IMG/VR virus record: IMGVR_UViG_3300011997_000007
Span: 1-37,981 of that record
Source: a virus
Length of the DNA: 37,981 nt
Strand: one strand, 5' to 3'
The notes beneath the pieces were generated by a model. That model was not told where the DNA came from. It did no database searches and saw only the letters and a program-made list of their open reading frames with translations. The position numbers were made by a program, and so were the translations under genes. This document shows, in pieces, positions 7,627-13,546 of the stretch. The stretch's first letter is position 1. Every line of letters begins with the position of its first letter.

Positions 7627-7991
7627 GCGGGCATCTCCTTTTCCCACTTGGCGAGGTCTGTGGCGGGGTCGAGTTCTTGGTCGTAAACCCGGTTGTCGAC
7701 TCCGACCCACTGGCCGACGATGCCGGCGCATTGGCGGCAGGCGAACAGGACACCGCCTGGGGTGTTGAAGGGGACGACGCCGGGGCGGGTGCACTTCTGG
7801 ATGCAGCAGGTGTCGTCGTAGGCGGCCGGTGCCGGTTCGGGCTCGTCCTGCGCGTCGTCCTCGCGGCGGTCGTGGAGGTTTTCGGCTATGACGATGATCA
7901 CGGCCGCGATGAGCAGGATGGCGACGATGATCCCGAAGCCGGTCGGGGTGACCCAGTCGTTCAGGAGGGTGGGCGCCGGGCCGGGGTTCAT
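7623..7991 (-). CDS. Single-pass membrane protein with zinc-binding tail
   Basis: A 122-residue protein with one strong membrane segment near residues 19-41 (GIIVAILLIAAVIIVIAENL), then an acidic linker and a Cys-rich tail (CCIQKC, later CRQC). The topology is probably N-out with the tail in the cytoplasm. The start overlaps the upstream stop (ATGA). Function unknown. An early membrane protein could act in host takeover or exclusion. Confidence 0.65.
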   Translation of the reverse strand: MNPGPAPTLLNDWVTPTGFGIIVAILLIAAVIIVIAENLHDRREDDAQDEPEPAPAAYDDTCCIQKCTRPGVVPFNTPGGVLFACRQCAGIVGQWVGVDNRVYDQELDPATDLAKWEKEMPA

Positions 7992-8479
7992 GAGAACGCC
8001 CCCAGCCATGCCAGGAGGTCCGCCATGTTGGGCGCCAGGTGGTCGACCATCTTGTACATCAGCTCGGGCACTATCACGGTCCGAGACCCATCGAGCAGGA
8101 TCGCCGTGCGCTTGCCCGCACCGACCGCCCATCCGAGCTCGAGGTGCGCCGACCGACCGCAGGGCAGGACGAGGACGAACGTGTCGGCACGCTCCATCGC
8201 GGCGAAGTCCGACGCATACCCCTCGACCGCGCGGGGGTGCTCGATGGCATCGAGGTAGTCCCCCACGGCCATGAACTCTGCGATGGCGTAGCCGGGCACG
8301 TAGGCGTCGGGCATGACCTCGTGCCAACCGAACTGGGCACCCTCGTCGCGCTTGAAGTCGTAGCAGGGGATGCCCTCCGCGCGGAGTCTGTCGACGACGT
8401 CCGGGTGGATCGGGTTACGCCAACTCGATGCGACGTAGACGTAATCCGGGCGGGTGTCGTAATCCGGGCGGGCGCTCAT
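7988..8479 (-). CDS. Nucleoside 2-deoxyribosyltransferase-like protein
   Basis: A 163-residue Rossmann-like protein. It has YVASSWRNPIHPDVVDRLRA near the start, DFAAMERADTFVLVLPCG in the middle, and SAHLELGWAVGAGKRTAILL, where the Glu of HLELG matches the catalytic residue of nucleoside 2-deoxyribosyltransferases. These enzymes move or remove bases on (deoxy)nucleosides. The phage may use it to tune the nucleotide pool or make a modified nucleotide. Substrate unknown. Confidence 0.75.
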   Translation of the reverse strand: MSARPDYDTRPDYVYVASSWRNPIHPDVVDRLRAEGIPCYDFKRDEGAQFGWHEVMPDAYVPGYAIAEFMAVGDYLDAIEHPRAVEGYASDFAAMERADTFVLVLPCGRSAHLELGWAVGAGKRTAILLDGSRTVIVPELMYKMVDHLAPNMADLLAWLGAFS

Positions 8480-8760
8480 GACGCGTCTCGCAGGGTGACC
8501 AGGATCGTGGCGGCGTCTTGGAGGATCTCGATGATCTCCTCAGCGGTCCACGTCCGCATCTGGCGGAGGCCTTCGTCGAGGATGGATCTCTCGAAGAGGT
8601 CGGCTTCGTGGCCCTTGTCGAGAACGGCACGTTCAAGGAGAGCCGCACCGTCCTCGACAAGGGGGTTCTTGGGGGCGATCGGGCAGGCCAGGCCCATCAG
8701 GGCGGCATACGCCTTCGCGGTCGGCCACCACGTGGACTGCTGCTGGGCCCGGGTGCTCAT
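8476..8760 (-). CDS. Small hypothetical protein
   Basis: A 94-residue, mainly helical and acidic protein with no recognised domain (WWPTAKAYAALMGLACPIAP near the start, TAEEIIEILQDAATILVTLR near the end). The start overlaps the upstream stop (ATGA). Confidence 0.6.
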   Translation of the reverse strand: MSTRAQQQSTWWPTAKAYAALMGLACPIAPKNPLVEDGAALLERAVLDKGHEADLFERSILDEGLRQMRTWTAEEIIEILQDAATILVTLRDAS

Positions 8761-9152
8761 GCCTTCACCGACTCTTCGACGGCGCGGTCGTGAGCGGCGG
8801 CGTGACCATGACACATCGGAGTGCCTTCGATCGTGGCTACCATGTACTTCTCGTCGTAATGGCACTGCTCGGGTGGGATGGTGGCCGCGTACAGGTCCTG
8901 CTCCAGGGCTCCGGCCTGCGCCTTGTCCAGCGTCCACGTGAACGTCTCTTGCAGGGCGACGATCAGCGCAGCCAAAGCCCTCTGGTGTTCGGGGTTGTCG
9001 GCGGGCAGGTGGGCGACCATGACACGTTTCGCGTTGTGCCGGTCCAAGTCATGACACAGGCGGGTGACGAGCTCGGGGGTGGGGTCGGCGTGGACCTGCA
9101 CGGTCCAGGTGTCGACGTCGACACACTGTTCGGCAGTCACAGGGGCGGTCAT
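8757..9152 (-). CDS. Hypothetical protein
   Basis: A 131-residue protein with a predicted alpha/beta fold in the first half (WTVQVHADPTPELVTRL, RVMVAHLPAD) and a Cys/His-containing end (QCHYDEKY, CHGHAAAH). It lies between the ATPase and smaller genes with 4-base overlaps. Not recognised. Confidence 0.6.
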   Translation of the reverse strand: MTAPVTAEQCVDVDTWTVQVHADPTPELVTRLCHDLDRHNAKRVMVAHLPADNPEHQRALAALIVALQETFTWTLDKAQAGALEQDLYAATIPPEQCHYDEKYMVATIEGTPMCHGHAAAHDRAVEESVKA

Positions 9153-10357
9153 GACGCGACCTGCCCATCCTCGATGACCACGCCGACACCGGTGTCGTCA
9201 CTGACGCGTTCGATCCATACCTGGTAGTCGCCCGCCGCCGCCATTCCCGCGATGAGCGCCATGTTGTCGGCATCCAACAGCGACCCGTCCAAGATCCGGA
9301 TGACCCGGAGCTTCGGGTTCAAGCTCATGGCCATCGCCAGCGAGACGCGGATCTGCTCGGCGCTCGACGCCTGCGAGAACGGCACACCCTGGTAGGTCAC
9401 GCCGTCGTCGTCGAACCCCAGACCGTCCACCGGGAACTTCGCACCCGCGAGAGCTTCGGCCTTCGCCTGGTCGATCGCCTCGATGGTCTTGGTCAGCCGG
9501 TCCGACTCGCCACGGACCGCTGTCAGGCTCGCCTGGGCCTGGTCGCGTTGGACGTTGGCTCGCACGTGCGCGTTCACGTCCTCGGCGGAGTCGATCTGCG
9601 CCTGGATGGCGTCAAGGTCCGGGACTTCGGGGAGCGCGTCGAGCAGGCTCTGCGCGAAAGCCAGGTTCTGCTCAGCGGCCGCGAGCTGCGACTTGAGCGA
9701 CGCGACCCGGCCGGCCTCGCGGGCCTGGTCCCGGACGGTGGTCTGGTAGGTGCGGTTCGCTTCGTCGGCCTGCCGGTAGGCCGCGAGGAGGTCAGAGACG
9801 GACACCTCTACCTCGGGCACACCGGCGACAGGCTCACCGAAACCGAAGACCTGCCCTTCAAGGGCTTTGACGGTGCGCCCGACCTCGGTGCGCTCGTCAT
9901 AGGCGGCCTTCCGGTCGGCGGCCAGCTCGCCGATGTCGACGCCGATGTCGACGATGTCGAGCAGTGCGACAACCTGGTTGGCTGCGGACAGGCGGGTGAA
10001 CTCGAGCGGATCGAACGACAGGCGACCGACGAGGGAGTCGAGGACGCCTTGCGGGCTGGAGTACTTCGCGCCGTCAGCGGCCGTGACTGTGAGTGTGGTT
10101 TTGTCGCCGACCCATGCACGTCTGACGATGAGATCGCCGAGGTCGAGCTGGACACTCGCGCGGTCCTGTCCGTCGCGGATGGGTTTGGCGGTGCTCTTGG
10201 ATGCGGCCCCACCACCGAGGGCGAGCCAGATCGCATCGAGCACGGACGTCTTGCCGGCCGCGTTCTTCCCGGTGATGACCTGCACGGTCCCGTCCGGAGT
10301 GATCTCGACGGCACGGAGCCGTTTCACGTTCTCGGCGGTGAACCTGATGATCTTCAA
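9149..10357 (-). CDS. Rad50/RecF-like (SMC-type) ATPase
   Basis: A 402-residue ATPase. Walker A is GKNAAGKTS at residues about 30-38. The middle is a coiled coil (about 165-300) with Gln/Ala-rich helices. The ABC signature SSAEQIRVSLAMA and a Walker B ending LRVIRILDGSLLD follow at about 330-360. The family holds DNA ends or loops for repair nucleases. The coil is short compared with Rad50 and SbcC, giving a compact form typical of phages. The start is TTG (10355-10357), overlapping the upstream TGA. The N-terminus MKIIRFTAENVKRL fits the family start well, so TTG is accepted. No Mre11/SbcD partner is present. Confidence 0.85.
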   Translation of the reverse strand: MKIIRFTAENVKRLRAVEITPDGTVQVITGKNAAGKTSVLDAIWLALGGGAASKSTAKPIRDGQDRASVQLDLGDLIVRRAWVGDKTTLTVTAADGAKYSSPQGVLDSLVGRLSFDPLEFTRLSAANQVVALLDIVDIGVDIGELAADRKAAYDERTEVGRTVKALEGQVFGFGEPVAGVPEVEVSVSDLLAAYRQADEANRTYQTTVRDQAREAGRVASLKSQLAAAEQNLAFAQSLLDALPEVPDLDAIQAQIDSAEDVNAHVRANVQRDQAQASLTAVRGESDRLTKTIEAIDQAKAEALAGAKFPVDGLGFDDDGVTYQGVPFSQASSAEQIRVSLAMAMSLNPKLRVIRILDGSLLDADNMALIAGMAAAGDYQVWIERVSDDTGVGVVIEDGQVAS

Positions 10358-10653
10358 GACGTCACCCGCTCGGCGGCGCGCTCGGCGTCCTCATCAGACT
10401 CTTCACGGGGCACGTATGGCGTCGGCACCGGGAGGTTGTCGTCCCCGTCAGTGGTGTAGCCCTCTTCGCCGGGCATGAGCCCGCCGGCGGACCAGTAGCG
10501 GTAGTGCAGCTCCTTGACGACTTCGGGGAACGCCACCTGAAGCTTGGCGGCGTTGTCGCCGTCGGCCTTGCGCATTGCGGCCATGATCAGGGCGTGGAAC
10601 GGGTGGTTCGCCGCCTCGATCTGTTGGGAGACGAGATAGTCGTGGTGGCTCAT
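10354..10653 (-). CDS. Hypothetical protein
   Basis: A 99-residue protein. The N-terminal half is helical (FHALIMAAMRKADGDNAAKL) and the C-terminal half acidic and disordered. It overlaps the ATPase gene by 4 bases (TTGA) and the upstream gene by 4 bases. Proteins like this are frequent in actinophage early operons. Function unknown. Confidence 0.6.
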   Translation of the reverse strand: MSHHDYLVSQQIEAANHPFHALIMAAMRKADGDNAAKLQVAFPEVVKELHYRYWSAGGLMPGEEGYTTDGDDNLPVPTPYVPREESDEDAERAAERVTS

Positions 10654-10970
10654 GCCGACACCTCGTGAGCAACCTCATCGGCGTAGAAGCCGTTGCGGTT
10701 CTTGGTGCTGCGGTGCCACTCGCGCACGATCTGGTCGGCTGGCAGAGTGGTGAGGCGGGCGTGCGGCAGGTGGATCTCGACGGGCTCACCACAGGCGCTG
10801 CAGATGCCGTGGTCGACCGTGGGGGGCTGGCCCAGGTAGTTGGGGTCGTCCTCGATGTGGATTGGGAGCCCGGCGTGCCACGGCGTGCCGGTACAGGGCT
10901 TCCCGTCGATGAGCAGGCCGCACGAGGTCATGACGTTCGGGCCTGTGATCGCCCGATCGGTGTCTTTCAT
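10650..10970 (-). CDS. Small zinc-ribbon-like hypothetical protein
   Basis: A 106-residue protein with two Cys pairs (SCGLLIDGKPC and CSACGEPVEIHLPH) that could hold zinc. An AAGGAG ribosome site lies 10 bases before the ATG. It is the first larger gene after the short leader genes of the early operon. Not recognised. Confidence 0.6.
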   Translation of the reverse strand: MKDTDRAITGPNVMTSCGLLIDGKPCTGTPWHAGLPIHIEDDPNYLGQPPTVDHGICSACGEPVEIHLPHARLTTLPADQIVREWHRSTKNRNGFYADEVAHEVSA

Positions 10971-11045
10971 TTGGTATCGTTCTCCTTGAGGTAGTGGTGG
11001 GGCCGGTTCTCTAGCGGGGGCCGGTCTCGCTGTCTGTGGTGGGGG

Positions 11046-11147
11046 TCAGCGGTTGTTGCGACGTGCGGCGCGTGCGGCCTTCTGCTCGCGGGTCCAGTCG
11101 GAAAGGCGCTTGCCGACGGAATCCACGATGTGAGGGTGGTGGCTCAT
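11046..11147 (-). CDS. 33-residue basic protein
   Basis: A short gene with ATG at 11145-11147 and a perfect AAGGAG ribosome site 6 bases before it. It ends in TGA at 11046-11048. The product is strongly basic (RLSDWTREQKAARAARRNNR) and probably one helix. It is second in the early operon, right after a hairpin. Function unknown. A nucleic-acid-binding or RNA-polymerase-binding peptide is conceivable. Confidence 0.6.
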   Translation of the reverse strand: MSHHPHIVDSVGKRLSDWTREQKAARAARRNNR

Positions 11148-11172
11148 GTCGATCTCCTTGTGGTGGTGGCCC

Positions 11173-11206
11173 GGTCGGTGCGCGGGACGATCCGCACGCA
11201 CCGACC
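11173..11206 (-). terminator. Hairpin between first and second early genes
   Basis: A perfect 10-base stem (GGTCGGTGCG / CGCACCGACC) with a 14-base loop, just after the stop of the excisionase-like gene. There is no T tract, so it may be an attenuator, an antitermination site or an mRNA-stability element rather than a full terminator. Confidence 0.5.
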
Positions 11207-11229
11207 AGGGGGTCGGAGGGGGAATACCG

Positions 11230-11421
11230 TTACGCGGCAGGGGTTTTCGTGGTGGAGTCCTTGAACGCCTTGACGTCCTCAGGACGGAACCGGTAGTGAC
11301 CGCCGGGGGTGCGGAAGGACGGGAGGTCGCCCTTCTCAGCCCAGCGTTTGGCGGTGGTCAGGGTCACACCGAAGATGGCTGCTACTTGGCCGGTAGTCAG
11401 CGGCCCGTCCATGTGGTTCAT
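11230..11421 (-). CDS. Excisionase/Cro-like helix-turn-helix protein
   Basis: A 63-residue protein with one MerR/excisionase-type winged HTH (LTTGQVAAIFGVTLTTAKRWAEKGDLPSFRTPGGHYRF), the fold of phage Xis proteins and of some Cro-type regulators. It is the first gene of the leftward early operon, divergent from the repressor. That position fits a lytic-side regulator, an excisionase, or both. The open frame continues upstream, but the ATG at 11419-11421 is exactly 7 bases after a TTGACT-N17-TTCGAT promoter-like pair, which fits a leaderless mRNA. A second ATG at 11412 is possible. Confidence 0.75.
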   Translation of the reverse strand: MNHMDGPLTTGQVAAIFGVTLTTAKRWAEKGDLPSFRTPGGHYRFRPEDVKAFKDSTTKTPAA

Positions 11422-11543
11422 GACCACATCGAACCACGCCCGTCGCCGATAGTCAACAACTACATCGGTAGATATTAAACTGACATCGCTGTAATTTCCG
11501 CACATCAGTTGCAAAAACGCGCACCTGGGGCCATTCTGAGCAC
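11422..11543. promoter_or_regulatory. Divergent control region between early operon and repressor
   Basis: This 122-base region is A+T-richer than its surroundings. Rightward: TTGCAA at 11509-11514, 17 bases, CATTCT at 11532-11537, then 6 bases to the repressor ATG, which points to a leaderless mRNA. Leftward: TTGACT (read from 11456-11451), 17 bases, TTCGAT, 6 bases, ATG at 11421. A second leftward -10 (TAATAT) lies at 11472-11477. Candidate operator elements: ACATCG/ACATCA at 11426, 11462, 11483 and 11502 (the last three 21 and 19 bases apart), and inverted AACTGA at 11478-11483 with TCAGTT at 11505-11510. Confidence 0.6.
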
Positions 11544-11918
11544 ATGAGCATCGATACCGCACACGCGTGGGTCCCCACGGACACCTTCGGTACGCGACTA
11601 CTCCTGGCACGCCGTGAGCTGGGCCTGAACGTCAAGAAGGCTGCCGCGAAGTGTGGCCTGCACTACGCGACCTGGTCGACGTGGGAGAACGGGCGAACAC
11701 CCGCCGACATGGCGGCTGTGGTGAAGGCCGTCTCTGACGGGCTGGGGTGTCGGCGTGAGTGGCTGATGTGGGGGCTGGCACCAGAAGATCCCCACCCGGG
11801 TCAACCAGGCGAGGGCTCTGTGAGCGAAGTGCGCCGTGAGGGAATTGAACCCCCAACCCGCTGGTTTAGAGGCAACGATCTGGCAAGTAGAGGCAACGAT
11901 TTGGTAAGAGCGGCCTGA
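11544..11918 (+). CDS. Immunity repressor whose 3' end contains attP
   Basis: A 124-residue protein. Residues about 15-75 form an XRE-type helix-turn-helix (FGTRLLLARRELGLNVKKAA, then TWSTWENGRTP) ending REWLMWG, as in actinophage repressors. From about residue 95 the coding sequence is the reverse complement of a tRNA 3' half (REGIEPPTRW is the typical translation). It is followed by a 7-residue tandem repeat, RGNDLAS/RGNDLVR, and the C-terminus -AA. The tRNA-like part is the expected attP core. Integration would replace everything after about residue 107 by host-encoded residues, removing the -AA end. Terminal -AA resembles ssrA tags read by ClpXP. The matching arrangement in phages BPs and Brujita makes the phage-form repressor unstable. 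Leaderless start. Confidence 0.85.
   Translation: MSIDTAHAWVPTDTFGTRLLLARRELGLNVKKAAAKCGLHYATWSTWENGRTPADMAAVVKAVSDGLGCRREWLMWGLAPEDPHPGQPGEGSVSEVRREGIEPPTRWFRGNDLASRGNDLVRAA
11830..11871 (-). other. attP: Probable attP core: 3' half of a tRNA
   Basis: Read on the minus strand, the parts of a tRNA 3' half follow with exact spacing. There is a 7-base anticodon loop CTCTAAA (11871-11865), stem CCAGC, a 5-base variable loop GGGTT, T-stem GGGGG, T-loop TTCAATT, T-stem CCCTC, acceptor ACGGCGC and discriminator A at 11830. No 5' half exists here, so this is not a gene. Bases resemble actinobacterial tRNA-Lys most (acceptor ACGGCGC, loop CTCTTAA), but the isotype is not certain. CCA is not encoded. 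Crossover would be expected at or near the anticodon loop. Confidence 0.8.
11868..11908 (+). repeat. 21-base tandem repeat next to the attP core
   Basis: Two imperfect copies at 11868-11887 and 11889-11908 differ at two C/T positions (AGAGGCAACGAT is shared). The period of 21 bases is two helical turns and seven codons, so it also gives a protein repeat. The position beside the core suggests integrase or excisionase binding sites. Confidence 0.7.
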
Positions 11919-11943
11919 GCGGGCAGAGCTTGGGGCCAAGGTC

Positions 11944-12765
11944 ATGCCCATGACTGCCAACGTGCCTTCGCCCTGGGTTGCGCCGCTCAACCAGTGGGAG
12001 GCATGGATGCGAGCCGCCGACAGACCAGCAACCACCCGGTACCTGCGGGACTACCAGATGCGCCGGTTCGCGGCCGAGCAAGGCGGCAAACCGTGGGACG
12101 TGACCACCGACCAGCTGGTCGCATGGCTGGGCGGGCAGGAGTGGGCCACAGAGACGAGGCGGTCCTACCGGGCCGCGTTGCGCAGCTTCTACGGGTGGGC
12201 GCACGCCTCCGGTCGGATGGCCCATAACCCGGCTGGTCTGCTACCCCCGATCAAGCCACCGCGCAGGCTGCCCCGGCCGACCCCTGAGACCGTCCTCGCG
12301 TCCGCGTTGCTGGCCGCTGACGAGCGAGTCACGTTGATGGTGCTGCTCGCTGCCCGTGAGGGATTGCGCCGGTCCGAGATAGCCCAGGTGCACACCCGCG
12401 ACCTTGAGCAGGACCTGCTCGGGTGGTCGCTGCACGTCCACGGCAAAGGCGCCAAGGAACGGATGGTGCCGCTGTCCGAGCATGTGCGGGTGCTACTGAG
12501 TAGCGCTCCGGCAGGGTTCCTGTTCCCTGGTGCGATCGACGGGCACCTGTCCCCGGCGCACGTCGGCAAGCTGGTCAGCAAGGCGCTTGGGGCGGGGTGG
12601 ACGACGCACACGTTGCGGCACAGGTTTGCGACCGTCGCCTATGCCGGTGAGCGTGACCTGTTCGCGGTGCAGAGGCTGCTGGGTCATTCGAAGCCGGAGA
12701 CGACGCAGCTGTACGTTCTGATCCCTGATGCTTCGCTACGGGCTGCGGTCGCATGGGCGGCCTGA
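11944..12765 (+). CDS. int: Tyrosine-family integrase, short form
   Basis: A 273-residue site-specific recombinase that would join attP to the host tRNA. The core-binding domain starts almost at once (TTRYLRDYQMRRFA near residue 35), so the usual N-terminal arm-binding domain is missing. The catalytic residues are present: Arg in EGLRRSEI, Lys in GKGAKER, His-x-x-Arg in HTLRHRF, His in LLGHSKPETT, and Tyr in QLYVL. It starts 25 bases after the repressor stop, with AAGG before the ATG, so the two are probably co-transcribed. The C-terminus is AVAWAA. Terminal -AA is shared with the repressor and may be a degradation tag. Brujita integrase is a known arm-less relative in design. Confidence 0.93.
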   Translation: MPMTANVPSPWVAPLNQWEAWMRAADRPATTRYLRDYQMRRFAAEQGGKPWDVTTDQLVAWLGGQEWATETRRSYRAALRSFYGWAHASGRMAHNPAGLLPPIKPPRRLPRPTPETVLASALLAADERVTLMVLLAAREGLRRSEIAQVHTRDLEQDLLGWSLHVHGKGAKERMVPLSEHVRVLLSSAPAGFLFPGAIDGHLSPAHVGKLVSKALGAGWTTHTLRHRFATVAYAGERDLFAVQRLLGHSKPETTQLYVLIPDASLRAAVAWAA

Positions 12766-12836
12766 CGTGGCGAAAGGGCTGCGGGTGACGCGTGAGGGGT
12801 CTAGGTTCCGATCATCACCATCGAAGGGGAACATCC

Positions 12837-13061
12837 ATGTCACGCACGTTCAGTACCGTCACCTGGGGTATCGCACTCCTGGCCGCTGCCATCGTTCTGG
12901 CGTGGGCGCAGTCTTTGCCGTGGGCGCTTGCCGTGGCGGGTGTGGTGGCTGTCCTTGGTGGCTTCCTCACTGTGCTGGTAGATGACAAGGTGGCCCGTGA
13001 CGCCAAGACCGCGGTCGGTGAGCAGGTGAAGGCTGATCGGGCTGCCGGGCAACCGTTCTGA
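12837..13061 (+). CDS. Small membrane protein downstream of integrase
   Basis: A 74-residue protein with two hydrophobic segments (WGIALLAAAIVLAWAQ, then ALAVAGVVAVLGGFLTVLV) and a charged tail. The start is the ATG at 12837, preceded by GAAGGGGA. An upstream in-frame ATG at 12792 lacks such a site. Being in the repressor-integrase transcript, it could be expressed in the lysogen, for example for superinfection exclusion. That is inference. Confidence 0.65.
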   Translation: MSRTFSTVTWGIALLAAAIVLAWAQSLPWALAVAGVVAVLGGFLTVLVDDKVARDAKTAVGEQVKADRAAGQPF

Positions 13062-13072
13062 GAACGCGCGAA

Positions 13073-13104
13073 ACGCCCCCCGATCCGTGAGGACCGAGGG
13101 GCGT
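13073..13104. terminator. Bidirectional terminator hairpin
   Basis: Stem ACGCCCC / GGGGCGT with an 18-base loop, between two convergent transcription units (the rightward integrase unit and the leftward lysis genes). It probably ends both. Confidence 0.75.
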
Positions 13105-13118
13105 CGTTGTGCAGTGGG

Positions 13119-13307
13119 CTAGACGGGGTTGAGTAGTCGGGCGAGCAGGATGAGCAGCAGACCAAGCAGAAGGGCGTACAGGCCGTTCCGAACGATGGGG
13201 TCGCGGGGCAGGCGCACCCGGATCCGTGGCCGGTCGTCCCTGACGTACCTCGAGGCGATCAGACGGGCGCGGGCTTGCTCATAGCCCGGACTGCGACGGG
13301 CAGGCAT
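13119..13307 (-). CDS. Small membrane protein of the lysis region
   Basis: A 62-residue protein. The N-terminal two thirds are basic (ARARLIASRYVRDDRPRIRV). The C-terminus is one membrane segment (LYALLLGLLLILLARLL). It is the last gene of the late operon, 2 bases after the holin-like gene. It could be a second holin component or a spanin-like factor. No lipobox is seen. Confidence 0.6.
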   Translation of the reverse strand: MPARRSPGYEQARARLIASRYVRDDRPRIRVRLPRDPIVRNGLYALLLGLLLILLARLLNPV

Positions 13308-13309
13308 GG

Positions 13310-13537
13310 CTAGCCGATCGCGGCCGAGGTGGGGTCGCCAACGTGTCGGGCGACGACACCCTTGACCCAGGCGAGGCCGGCGGCGACGGGCACGAGCGCC
13401 CACTCGGGCAGGCCGATGCTGGTCACGACGACGGCGGAGAGGGCGACCTGTGCGGCCGTCCAGGCGACCCGTTCGGCGACGTCCTTGGCCCACTTGGTCC
13501 GGGCCGGGGTGAAGTAGCTCTTGATGGCGTTGAACAT
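13310..13537 (-). CDS. Holin-like protein
   Basis: A 75-residue protein with an amphipathic start (MFNAIKSYFTPARTKWAKDV) and hydrophobic helices (QVALSAVVVTSIGL, WALVPVAAGLAWVKGVVA). This form is common for small membrane proteins next to actinophage endolysins. It follows the endolysin gene by 9 bases and has an AGGAGACC ribosome site. Holin function rests on size, membrane pattern and position. Confidence 0.65.
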   Translation of the reverse strand: MFNAIKSYFTPARTKWAKDVAERVAWTAAQVALSAVVVTSIGLPEWALVPVAAGLAWVKGVVARHVGDPTSAAIG

Positions 13538-13546
13538 GGTGGTCTC

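Noticed and set aside
11830-11918. A complete tRNA gene
   Set aside because: Only the 3' half is present. No D-arm or 5' acceptor strand lies on the other side of the anticodon loop, so it fits an attachment core and not a gene.
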